The translations under genes were made by a program, and so were the position numbers. A model generated the notes under the pieces. It did not search any database. It worked only from the letters and a program-made list of their open reading frames with translations, and was not told the origin of the DNA. 64,000 nt of DNA from Xanthobacteraceae bacterium (GTDB lineage: Bacteria; Pseudomonadota; Alphaproteobacteria; Rhizobiales; Xanthobacteraceae): positions 186,001-250,000 of the forward strand of contig JAMLIK010000003.1 in assembly GCA_023954195.1 (NCBI GenBank), written 5' to 3'. This document shows positions 56,154 through 63,583 of this stretch, one piece after another. Numbering within the stretch: position 1 is the stretch's first letter; each line of letters begins with the position of its first letter.

Positions 56154-57608
56154 TCAACTTAGGCCCTTGAAGGCGTCGAGAGCGCGTCGACGGGCCAGAT
56201 CGTGTTCGACGATTCTTCCGGCGTAAGCTTCAACCTTGCTCCCGAGCTGCCACGGACGATGGATGACGGATGGAGAAACATCGGCCAGTTCCGGCAGCCA
56301 TCGTTTGACATAACGGCCATCCGGATCGAATTTCTCGCCTTGGAGAACCGGGTTGAAAACGCGGAAGTAAGGCGCGGCGTCCGCGCCGGAACCGGCGACC
56401 CATTGCCAGCTCGCCGCGCTGTTGGCCGGATCGGCATCGACAAGCGTGTCCCAGAACCACGTCTCGCCCTGGCGCCAGTCGATCAGCAAATGCTTGACCA
56501 GAAATGAGGCGACCACCATGCGCACTCGATTGTGCATCCACCCCGTGGTCCAAAGTTCACGCATGCCGGCATCGACGATCGGATAGCCCGTCTTGCCGAG
56601 CTGCCACGCTCGAAGCACGTCGGCATCTGATCGCCAAGGCATCGCATCAAATTTAGATTGCAGGTTTTGAGTCGCGATTTGTGGATTGTAATAGAGCAGG
56701 TGGTATGAAAACTCGCGCCAGCCCAGTTCGGAACGGAATTTTTCGAGATCTCGATGCAGCCCTGGATTGGTGGCCGAATTGGCGGCGGCCTCTGCGGCGT
56801 GCCACAGCTGCCGGGGCGAGATGTTGCCAAAGCGCAGATAGGGCGACAGTCGCGATGTCGCCGATCGGTTAGGAAAATCTCGAAGGTCTGCGTATTCTTT
56901 CAAATGCTCTTTCAGAAAAAATTCGAGCTGGGCCTGCGCGCCAGCTTCCCCGCGTCGCCAGCATGATCGCAGCCCGCCCGCCCAATCAGGCGATGACGGC
57001 TCAAGCGCCAGATCGATAAGCTCAACTTCCGTTGATGCTTGATTGCACGAACCATTGAACAGGTTTATCCGCGAGGGAACGCCAAGTGGCTGGCCAGGCT
57101 CGCCGGCCTCATGTGCGGCGCGCCAGAATGCGGAAAAAACACGGAACGGGGTGCCGGACTTGGTCTTGATCGACCACGGCTCGTAAAGCAGGTGGCCATT
57201 GAAGCTTTCCGCCTCGACCCCCTGTGCCTTGAGGGTGGCTTTCACGGCCTCGTCGACGCGGCGCTCGACAGCTCCATAGCGGCGGTTCCAGTAGACTGCC
57301 GCCGCGTTGCTGTCAGCCGCAAGCTGCGGCATGACCGTCGATGCAACCCCTTTATGGACGCAAAGACGACCGCCAAGGGCGCGCAGCGCATCGTCCAATT
57401 CCTTCAATGCGCCATGGAGCCACCATCGCGCCGCGCCACCGAGCGGGCGCACCCCCTCGGATTCCTCGTCATGCACGAAGACGCAGATGATCCTATGGCC
57501 ACAGTTCGCGGCAGCGGTCAGCGCCGGGTTGTCGCACAGTCGAATATCGTCGCGAAACCAGACGATAACAGGACGTTCGGACTCGGGAAAAGGCGTTTCG
57601 GCGGCCAT
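56154..57608 (-). CDS. phrB: deoxyribodipyrimidine photolyase (CPD class I)
   Basis: A 484-residue FAD enzyme that splits cyclobutane pyrimidine dimers with light. The N-terminal antenna Rossmann domain begins VIVWFRDDIRLCDNPAL; the FAD domain holds SATSRLSPYLRFGNISPRQLWHA, GWREFSYHLLYYNPQIATQNL and the C-terminal WMHNRVRMVVASFLVKHLLIDWRQGETWFWDTLVDADPANSAASWQWVAGSGADAAPYFR in order, all typical of class I enzymes. It lies 12 bases downstream of tspO, so the two are one operon. Confidence 0.95.
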   Translation of the reverse strand: MAAETPFPESERPVIVWFRDDIRLCDNPALTAAANCGHRIICVFVHDEESEGVRPLGGAARWWLHGALKELDDALRALGGRLCVHKGVASTVMPQLAADSNAAAVYWNRRYGAVERRVDEAVKATLKAQGVEAESFNGHLLYEPWSIKTKSGTPFRVFSAFWRAAHEAGEPGQPLGVPSRINLFNGSCNQASTEVELIDLALEPSSPDWAGGLRSCWRRGEAGAQAQLEFFLKEHLKEYADLRDFPNRSATSRLSPYLRFGNISPRQLWHAAEAAANSATNPGLHRDLEKFRSELGWREFSYHLLYYNPQIATQNLQSKFDAMPWRSDADVLRAWQLGKTGYPIVDAGMRELWTTGWMHNRVRMVVASFLVKHLLIDWRQGETWFWDTLVDADPANSAASWQWVAGSGADAAPYFRVFNPVLQGEKFDPDGRYVKRWLPELADVSPSVIHRPWQLGSKVEAYAGRIVEHDLARRRALDAFKGLS

Positions 57609-57620
57609 TGTCTGCTGCCG

Positions 57621-58118
57621 CTAGCCGTTCAGGCGCCAGATTTCGAAGTTCAGCAACGACGCAAATGCGACCCACGCCGCGAGAGGTATCAAACAAGCAG
57701 CGGCGACCAGATCGAGCCTACGGAACCGATCTATCGTTGCCAGGATGAGCAGGAACTGCGGTACGATGTTCAGCAAACCGGCGAGCGGATTGTTCAGCCC
57801 AAAGAACAGCCATGACCATAGCGCATTCAGCGCCAGCTGCAGGAAGAAAAACGTCAGCGCGATACGGCGCTCTGCCGGCCTGTCAGAAACCTTCAGGATG
57901 CGCCAGGCGGCATAAGCCATCAATAGGTAAAGAGTTGTCCAGACCGGAGCGAAAATCCAGTTCGGCGGGTTGAACGACGGCTTGACGAGGCCTGCGTACC
58001 ATGAGGCGAGATTAGGATATGTCGCCCATTGACCCAGGAGCGACGCCGCAATCACGGGGATCAGGGCGACCAATGCTCTGATCCATACCGGCCGATTTAT
58101 ATTTTCTCGATTTTCCAT
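57621..58118 (-). CDS. tspO: TspO/MBR family tryptophan-rich sensory protein
   Basis: A 165-residue membrane protein with five helices and the Trp-rich family blocks VKPSFNPPNWIFAPVWTTLYLLMAYAAWRI and LNALWSWLFFGLNNPLAGLL. TspO binds porphyrins and, in Rhodobacter, tunes photosynthesis genes in response to oxygen and light. Pairing with a photolyase and a ferrochelatase nearby suggests porphyrin photoprotection. ATG 58118 with AGGA at eight bases is chosen over an upstream TTG at 58136. A palindrome 41-59 bases upstream may be its operator. Confidence 0.92.
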   Translation of the reverse strand: MENRENINRPVWIRALVALIPVIAASLLGQWATYPNLASWYAGLVKPSFNPPNWIFAPVWTTLYLLMAYAAWRILKVSDRPAERRIALTFFFLQLALNALWSWLFFGLNNPLAGLLNIVPQFLLILATIDRFRRLDLVAAACLIPLAAWVAFASLLNFEIWRLNG

Positions 58119-58158
58119 ACGATTGTCCTGAACCAAGCGCTTGAAATTCGATCAAATG

Positions 58159-58177
58159 CGATACGCATTTTGTATCG
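58159..58177. promoter_or_regulatory. palindrome upstream of tspO-phrB, possible operator
   Basis: CGATAC-N7-GTATCG, with a nested ATGCG-N3-CGCAT at 58156-58168, lies in an AT-rich stretch just before the tspO start. A 19-bp dyad is the size expected for a MerR-type (for example LitR/CarH light-sensing) or similar dimeric regulator, but the regulator is not in the window. Confidence 0.45.
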
Positions 58178-58288
58178 AAATTTTTCCTCAAAATTGTTTA
58201 CGCGGTGAAGGCGGGCTTGGATCAGTAAAGCTTGCCGTGGATTTGCGAGCGCGATGATGTCCCAGCCGCTACGAAGGAAGGAGCATCC

Positions 58289-58514
58289 ATGAATGAGGTT
58301 AGCCACGATCGGTCTGGATTTGGTCAAGAACGCATTTAAAGTGCTCAGGGCAGATAGGTCAGGCGCAATGGGGAACACAAACCGCGTGCGGTGGTTGCCA
58401 TGACCGAAGGCTGCGGCGAGGCGGGCCTCGACGCGGCCATGCAGGAGCGGCTGAAGCACCCCGACAATCTGATCGGCCGCACCGGCACGCCACACATCTT
58501 GCACTTCCTCTAAG
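58289..58514 (+). pseudogene. IS110-type transposase remnant and adjoining unknown fragment
   Basis: From ATG 58293 the plus frame reads MRLATIGLDLVKNAFKVLRA, the conserved start of IS110-family transposases (usually ATIGLDLAKNVFQVHG). An AAGGAAGGAG site precedes it. The frame stops within about 100 bases (MGNTNRVRWLP then TGA), so only the N-terminus remains. From about 58399 a second, unrelated frame reads MTEGCGEAGLDAAMQERLKHP and ends at 58514; I do not recognise it, and it is probably the tail of another broken gene. The rest of 58119-58548 shows only the tspO upstream palindrome. Confidence 0.6.
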
Positions 58515-58548
58515 CGGGCCTTTGCCAGATTACGGGAACCCCCACTAA

Positions 58549-59508
58549 CTAAGCCTGCACCACCTCTACGGTGACATGCGACAGGTCGTGAATCTGCGAC
58601 AGCTTGGCCTTGTAGTCTGCCACTGGCTTCGGTGATTCCGACGCAACACAAACGATAGCGGCATGGTGCCCTGGTCCAACTTGCCAGACATGAAGGTCGT
58701 TGATGCTGTCTCCATCGGTTTCGATAAGAGCGCGGATTTCGTCGGGCAGATCTTCGTCCTCGGGTACGTAGTCGAGGAGGACACTGCCCGCGTCGTGGAT
58801 GAGACCCCAGGACCATCTTGCGATCACGATGGCACCGACAACGCCCATAGAAGGGTCAAGCCAAACCCAGCCGTACAAGCTGCCGAGTGTCAGCGCCGCG
58901 ATGGCCAGCACCGAGGTGAAAGCATCGGCGATGACGTGGATATAAGCCGCGCGGAGGTTGTTATCGGTACTACCCGCGCCGCGGTCGTGGTGATCGTGGT
59001 CATGATGCTCATGTCCATGATGTTCGTGTCCGTGATGATGGTGTGAATGATCGTCGCGTAGCAGGAATGCCGAGGCGATATTCACGGCCAGGCCGATCAC
59101 CGCCACGAAGATCGCTTCGCCGAAGTTGATCGAGACCGGGGAGTAGAAGCGCTGCAAGCTCTCCCATCCAATGAGCACTGCGATGAGCGCCAGGATGATC
59201 GCGCTGGCGAAGGCAGCGAGATCACCGAGCTTACCTGTTCCAAAAGTGAAGCGCGCATTACGGGCATGCTTGCGCGCGTAGCGATAAGCAAGCGCGGCAA
59301 TGAGCATGGCGGCGGCGTGGGTGGACATGTGCCAGCCATCGGCCACAAGCGCCATGGAACCGAAGATCGAGCCCGCCGTGATTTCCGCGACCATCATGGT
59401 CGCGGTGAGCGCGATTACGAACCAAGTGCGGCGCTCGTTGCGCTCGTGTTGGTCGCCAAGGAATACATGTTCGTGCGGCGTCGAGAGTCGGAATGTGTCG
59501 TTGGTCAT
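58549..59508 (-). CDS. dmeF: cation diffusion facilitator, DmeF-type Co/Ni efflux
   Basis: A 319-residue CDF transporter with six helices. SMALVADGWHMSTHAAAMLIAAL at about 50-72 carries the HxxxD-type metal site; the partner site is in IHVIADAFTSVLAIAAL. A His-rich cytoplasmic loop (HHHHGHEHHGHEHHDHDHHD) lies between helices IV and V, and the C-terminal domain has INDLHVWQVGPGHHAAIV. The start MTNDTFRLSTPHEHVFLGDQHERNERRTW is the usual DmeF opening. It overlaps the regulator gene by four bases. It probably removes excess cobalt and nickel from the cytoplasm. Confidence 0.9.
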   Translation of the reverse strand: MTNDTFRLSTPHEHVFLGDQHERNERRTWFVIALTATMMVAEITAGSIFGSMALVADGWHMSTHAAAMLIAALAYRYARKHARNARFTFGTGKLGDLAAFASAIILALIAVLIGWESLQRFYSPVSINFGEAIFVAVIGLAVNIASAFLLRDDHSHHHHGHEHHGHEHHDHDHHDRGAGSTDNNLRAAYIHVIADAFTSVLAIAALTLGSLYGWVWLDPSMGVVGAIVIARWSWGLIHDAGSVLLDYVPEDEDLPDEIRALIETDGDSINDLHVWQVGPGHHAAIVCVASESPKPVADYKAKLSQIHDLSHVTVEVVQA

Positions 59509-59783
59509 TTGAGATACGTCCTTACAACATCAATCAGCTCGGCTGCCCCCTGCGCGCGCTCCGCGTCGTCGTCTTTGTCTGGGTTAGAGATGTGCTCGCG
59601 AATGTGATCCTCAATCAGCTCGGCGGTTAGCCCGGTGATCGCACCACGCATTGAAGCAACGAGATTGAGCGTTTCACCGCATGGAGCTTCGTTCGTCAGC
59701 GATTTCTCGACGGCTTCGAGTTGGCCTTTCAGGCGGCGGACTCTGGCGATCAATTTCGCCTTATTCTTTGTAAGATGCGACAT
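59505..59783 (-). CDS. dmeR: metal-sensing repressor of the RcnR/CsoR family (DmeR-like)
   Basis: A 92-residue all-helical repressor: MSHLTKNKAKLIARVRRLKGQLEAVEKSL, then APCGETLNLVASMRGAITGLTAELIEDHIREHI. His3, Cys35 and His60-type ligands (SHL, PCGE, EDHIREHI) match the Ni/Co-sensing RcnR/DmeR group, while formaldehyde sensors share Cys35. Being fused by a four-base overlap to dmeF supports metal sensing. A dyad of the expected type overlaps its start codon region. Confidence 0.9.
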   Translation of the reverse strand: MSHLTKNKAKLIARVRRLKGQLEAVEKSLTNEAPCGETLNLVASMRGAITGLTAELIEDHIREHISNPDKDDDAERAQGAAELIDVVRTYLK

Positions 59784-59785
59784 AG

Positions 59786-59804
59786 TATAGGGGTCTATCC
59801 TATA
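59786..59804. promoter_or_regulatory. dyad upstream of dmeR-dmeF, likely operator
   Basis: TATAGG-N7-CCTATA with a central GGTCTAT lies 3 to 21 bases upstream of the dmeR start. AT-rich arms around a G/C tract are typical for RcnR/FrmR/DmeR operators, so this is probably the autoregulatory site. Confidence 0.6.
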
Positions 59805-59930
59805 TTCTGATAAAATTCAACCTTTTTGATCCAGCTTGTAGAGTGGTAAGCTAACCGTGAACGCGCATGGAGCTTGAACGATGGCGCAGACAACGCCGGC
59901 TATTGTCACCAGGAGCCGCCGGCCAGCGTC

Positions 59931-60497
59931 ATGCCGCTTGGCCTGCTGTTCCTCGGGCACGACGGCATCTGGTCGAAGCCGTATCTCGCGGGTGAAAAGG
60001 CAGCCTTGACCGCCGAACGCGCAAAGATTGCGAATGGCTTCGATCTCAGCGCGACCATGCATTGGGGCAAAACGAAAGCTAGGATCAGACAAATCCTGCT
60101 GCCTCGCGCCAATCAATTGCTCCAGCTTGCAAGCGTGCAGCGCCTCCTTGCCGAAGCGCTCGCGAGAGGCGAACGCATCCTGGTCTCAAATGGCATCGTC
60201 TTTTGGTACGAGGCCCACGGCGGCGTCGGCTGGCAGGTGAAGGAGACCTCCTCGACGCGCGAAGCCGACGGGGCGACGATCTGGAAGGAGGGTACAATCC
60301 TCTCCACCAACCACGGCCGGCTAGTCGTGCTTCCCTACATCAAGGAGAATGGCGAGCGCATCCGCGGCCATACCAAAAATGGCCCGAACGACGGGCGCGC
60401 TCTTCCTCGCCATCCAGACCACTATGTCGAGATTCCATTTTCTCTGTACGGCGGTGATCTAATGATCGGTCTGTTCGGTGAGCTACCCTACGAATGA
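59931..60497 (+). CDS. unrecognised soluble protein next to a HEPN gene
   Basis: About 188 residues from ATG 59931; the frame opens further upstream at TTG 59874. The N-terminus is MPLGLLFLGHDGIWSKPYLAG, then a helical stretch (ANQLLQLASVQRLLAEALARGERILVSNGI) and a C-terminal half with many Gly, His and aromatic residues (YEAHGGVGWQVKETSS, HTKNGPNDGRALPRHPDHY, FSLYGGDLMIGLFGELPYE). No signal peptide or membrane helix is seen. I do not recognise the family. It ends 77 bases before the HEPN-motif gene on the same strand, so they may form one operon at the tRNA end of the island. Confidence 0.6.
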   Translation: MPLGLLFLGHDGIWSKPYLAGEKAALTAERAKIANGFDLSATMHWGKTKARIRQILLPRANQLLQLASVQRLLAEALARGERILVSNGIVFWYEAHGGVGWQVKETSSTREADGATIWKEGTILSTNHGRLVVLPYIKENGERIRGHTKNGPNDGRALPRHPDHYVEIPFSLYGGDLMIGLFGELPYE

Positions 60498-60574
60498 GAG
60501 TAGATTACCCAGTGCCCGGTCGTTGTTTTGTTATCTGGGCGTAGGTTGCGAAACAAGTGCGGGAAGGAAGATCG

Positions 60575-61105
60575 ATGTCGCCTGTTGAGGCATGGCTCAA
60601 CGCCAATACCGAAGGCTACGCTCACTTGGTTCCCGACGAGCGGCAGGCAATCCACGAATTCTCCCTGCTCTGGAGCTTCTTCGAAGCGCGAGTGATGGCA
60701 AACAATGCCAGCATTGGCGGTTTCCGTGCGCGCGTCGCCCAGGCCGCGAACCATGGATCTGGCCTGGATGTTGGGCCCTTTCAGGAGGCTCTTGCGTTCT
60801 TCACGGCGCGTTACCGCGACGGTAGTGGTTTCAACCATCACTTCCAGGCGTTGCGCTTCCACCCCGGCTCGAACGGCGGCCGTCCCGAGGTAGAGGCTGT
60901 TTTGAGTGAGGCTCAAACGGGCGCCGCGGAGACCATTCTGGCCTTGCTCATCATCGTCTACCGCCTGCGGAACAACCTCTTTCATGGCGAAAAGTGGAGC
61001 TATTATTTCAAGGATCAGCTCGGAAACTTCACTCATGCGAGCGCCATCCTCATGCGCACGGTCGAGCTGTTTGCTGTGAAGGGATTGCTGACCGTTCCTG
61101 AATGA
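60575..61105 (+). CDS. HEPN-motif protein (possible RNase or defence component)
   Basis: A 176-residue helical protein. The block LIIVYRLRNNLFHGEKWSYYF contains Arg132-x4-His137 (RNNLFH), the active-site motif of HEPN ribonucleases in its commonest RN-x3-H form. DERQAIHEFSLLWSFFEARVM near the N-terminus resembles the first helix of Apea-like HEPN domains. GGAAGG lies six bases before ATG 60575; a GTG at 60557 is less likely. HEPN proteins often serve as toxins or effectors in defence systems. It lies 193 bases from a tRNA gene, at the edge of the island, next to an unrecognised gene. Confidence 0.65.
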   Translation: MSPVEAWLNANTEGYAHLVPDERQAIHEFSLLWSFFEARVMANNASIGGFRARVAQAANHGSGLDVGPFQEALAFFTARYRDGSGFNHHFQALRFHPGSNGGRPEVEAVLSEAQTGAAETILALLIIVYRLRNNLFHGEKWSYYFKDQLGNFTHASAILMRTVELFAVKGLLTVPE

Positions 61106-61297
61106 TTGCGCGCCGCGAATATCGTGGGCATCCTCAGGAAGTCGGAGCCTTCCGCCCCGAGCCTCCGTCTCGGCCGACTCCTTCAACGGGAAAACTCCTC
61201 AACGCCCCATGAGTGAGAGAATCCGGAATGGATTCGTGACGGGCTGTTCGAGAGATGGGGAGCAACCGCTCGACCCTGAGCCATGTTAGGAGGCAGA

Positions 61298-61374
61298 TGG
61301 CGCACCCATCAGGATTCGAACCTGAGGCCTCTACCTTCGGAGGGTAGCGCTCTATCCAGCTGAGCTATGGGTGC
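61298..61374 (-). tRNA. tRNA-Arg (anticodon CCG)
   Basis: Read on the minus strand: acceptor GCACCCA pairs with TGGGTGC, D arm GCTCAGCTGGATAGAGC, anticodon stem-loop CTACC-CTCCGAA-GGTAG (anticodon CCG), T arm CAGGTTCGAATCCTG, encoded CCA at 61298-61300. It appears complete and functional and lies 246 bases from a truncated copy. Confidence 0.93.
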
Positions 61375-61620
61375 ATTTATCTTCAAATAGTGTCCGAGGT
61401 CGACCAGGGTCAATCTCGATTCCAACTTTCAAACGATCGCAAACGGTGGGAGCCCGAGGCACTGCCGATTGTGGTCGTTCGTACTCTACAGCTTCCTTCA
61501 GTTTGCTTCCGCGGCGCTTCCGTGACCACGGAAGCAGTTTCTCTGCTTCCTTCGAGTTTCGCCAATCACTTGGTTTCCCTCGTCTTTTTCGACCCTCGCC
61601 CACAACACGCTTGACTTAGC

Positions 61621-61666
61621 CTTGCCTTCGGAGGGCAACGCTCTATCCAGCTGAGCTACGGGTGCT
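61621..61666 (-). pseudogene. truncated tRNA-Arg(CCG), 5' half only
   Basis: The minus strand reads GCACCCGTAGCTCAGCTGG, then ATAGAGCGTTGCCCTCCGAA and GGCAAGGC, after which similarity to a tRNA ends. The anticodon stem TTGCC/GGCAA is intact but differs from the neighbouring full copy by compensating bases, so this is a separate gene and not a recent duplicate. T arm and acceptor 3' strand are missing. It looks like the original chromosomal tRNA broken by integration of a mobile element. Confidence 0.8.
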
Positions 61667-62009
61667 TGGGGCGTTGTTTAGCCGATCGGGCGGGGGTGGG
61701 CAACGGTCGGGTGGCGATTTCGGCTGATATCCGGTGCGGCTGCGGCCGGTTCGCGTTGTCCGGCACGGGATTTGATGCGGCGGGCCGGGCGCAATGCGGG
61801 TTCGAGCCTGGTTGCGGCGCTTTCGCGGCGGCGGGCATGTCCCGGATCTGCCGGAAGGCCTGCCCTTGGGCCGGCTCCGGGGGGCGGGATCCATTTCGCG
61901 TGGAGGGATGACTCGGATCGCGGCTTCTTCCCCTTTGGCGCCGGATCCGCAAAACCGGCTCCCTGTTTCGGGGGATCATGCCGCCGCATCAAAACGCGGC
62001 CGCTCCTCG
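61667..62009. other. intergenic region with a decayed repeat A piece
   Basis: About 340 bases without a convincing gene. Positions 61940-61982 contain ATCCGCAAAACCGGCTCCC and TGTTTCGGGGGATCATGC, a degenerate half of repeat A. The rest is GC-rich and shows no other recognisable feature. The efflux permease gene ends at 62010. Confidence 0.45.
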
Positions 62010-63581
62010 TCACTCCATGACGGCGGCGTGATCGGAGCCCGGCCCCTGCATCGACGCCTTGGTCGAGCCCATGATCAGCGCCAGCGGGATCGCGCACAGC
62101 GTCACCAGCATCACCAGCTGGAAGTCCTGCGAGAAGGCGATGATCTGCGCCTGCGCATACAGGATTCCATCCATCATCGCCCGTCCGGCATCGGTTTGCA
62201 GGTTGATGATGCCGGTCACGTTCGGCATCTGGAGCGCGTTGTTGAACGGATTGATGTGTTCGGCCAGGATCCCGTGGACCCGCGCGGTGCCGCTGGTCAG
62301 CCTGGCGATCACGATCGAAATGCCGATCGAACTGGCGACGTTGCGGATCAGGGTCAGCATCGAGGTGCCGTCGGTGCGCAAATGGTTCGGCAGCGTCATG
62401 AACGCGGCGGTCGACAGCGGCACGAACACCAGGCCGAGGCCGAAACCCTGGATCACGCTGTTGATGACGATGGTTTTCACCGGGGTGTCGGCGGTCCAGA
62501 CGGTCATATCGTAGAGCGTGACGGCGATCAGCGACAGACCGGTGGCGATCAGATACTTGGCCTCGAAGATGCGCATCAGCCGGCTGACCAGCATCATCGC
62601 GACGAAGGTGCCGCTGCCGCGCGTCGCCAGCAGCAGGCCGGCGGTGAGGATCGGATAGCCGAAGGCGTTCTGGAACAGCGGCGAGGCCAGCGCCATGGTC
62701 GAGAACAGCACCACGCCGATCACCACCATGAAAATGCAGGCGGTGGCGAAGTTTCGGTCGGCAAAGATCGCGAACTGGATGAAGGGGCGATCGGTGGTCA
62801 GCGAGTGCGCGAAGAAGTAGTAGAATCCTACGCCGGAGACGATGAACTCGATGACGATTTCCCACGAGTTGAACCAGTCGAGCTGTTCGCCGCGGTCGAG
62901 CGCCAGTTGCAGCGCGCCGATGCCGACCGCCAGCGCCGTGAAGCCGAACCAGTCGAAGCGCAGCGCGCTGTCGAGCCGCGTCTCGTCCATGAAAATGACG
63001 AGGCCGGCGACGGTGATGATGCCGAACGGCAGGTTGACGAAGAACACCCAGTGCCAGGAATAGGTTTCGGTCAGCCAGGCGCCGAGCGAGGGGCCCATGA
63101 TCGGACCCATCATCACGCCCATGCCCCAGATCGCCATCGCCTTGGCGCGCTCGTGCAGCGCGTAGTTGTCCAGCATCACCGCCTGCGACAGCGGCACCAG
63201 GGCGGCGCCGAACACGCCTTGCAGCAGGCGGAACAGAACCATCTGGGTGATGTCCTGGGCGAGGCCGCACATCACCGAGGCGAGCGTGAAGCCGGCCGAG
63301 CAGATGATGAAGACGCGCTTGCGGCCGAACCGGTTGGCGATCCAGCCGACCGGCGCGGTCATGATGGCGGCGGCGACGATGTAGGACGTCAGCACCCAGT
63401 TGATCTGGTCCTGCGACGCCGACAGGCTGCCCTGCATGTAGGGCAGCGCCACGTTGGCGATGGTGGTGTCGAGCGCCTGCATGATCGTCGCGGTCATGGC
63501 GCAGATCGTCACCATGTTCCGGCGCAATCCGGGCGCCGCGGCGTGATGGGCTGCGCCGGGATGTGTCGCGGCGGTCGCCAC
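62010..63581 (-). CDS. DHA2-family MFS drug efflux permease (EmrB type)
   Basis: A 523-residue inner-membrane protein with about 14 helices. MQALDTTIANVALPYMQGSLSAS at about 34-56 is motif D1 of the family; GWIANRFGRKRVFIICSAGF is motif A; and GMGVMMGPIMGPSLGAWLTE is motif C, typical of drug:H+ antiporters. It starts at GTG 63581, two bases after the stop of the membrane-fusion gene, so the two form an EmrA-EmrB-like pair that exports hydrophobic toxic compounds through an outer-membrane channel. GC content is high, back to the chromosomal norm. Confidence 0.92.
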   Translation of the reverse strand: MATAATHPGAAHHAAAPGLRRNMVTICAMTATIMQALDTTIANVALPYMQGSLSASQDQINWVLTSYIVAAAIMTAPVGWIANRFGRKRVFIICSAGFTLASVMCGLAQDITQMVLFRLLQGVFGAALVPLSQAVMLDNYALHERAKAMAIWGMGVMMGPIMGPSLGAWLTETYSWHWVFFVNLPFGIITVAGLVIFMDETRLDSALRFDWFGFTALAVGIGALQLALDRGEQLDWFNSWEIVIEFIVSGVGFYYFFAHSLTTDRPFIQFAIFADRNFATACIFMVVIGVVLFSTMALASPLFQNAFGYPILTAGLLLATRGSGTFVAMMLVSRLMRIFEAKYLIATGLSLIAVTLYDMTVWTADTPVKTIVINSVIQGFGLGLVFVPLSTAAFMTLPNHLRTDGTSMLTLIRNVASSIGISIVIARLTSGTARVHGILAEHINPFNNALQMPNVTGIINLQTDAGRAMMDGILYAQAQIIAFSQDFQLVMLVTLCAIPLALIMGSTKASMQGPGSDHAAVME

Positions 63582-63583
63582 GG

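Noticed and set aside
59881-59990. ATG at 59881 (MAQTTPAIVTRS...) as start of a separate small gene before the unknown island gene
   Set aside because: The frame ends after about 40 codons and becomes Arg/Ser-rich shadow of the longer frame. A sequencing frameshift joining the two cannot be excluded but is not needed.
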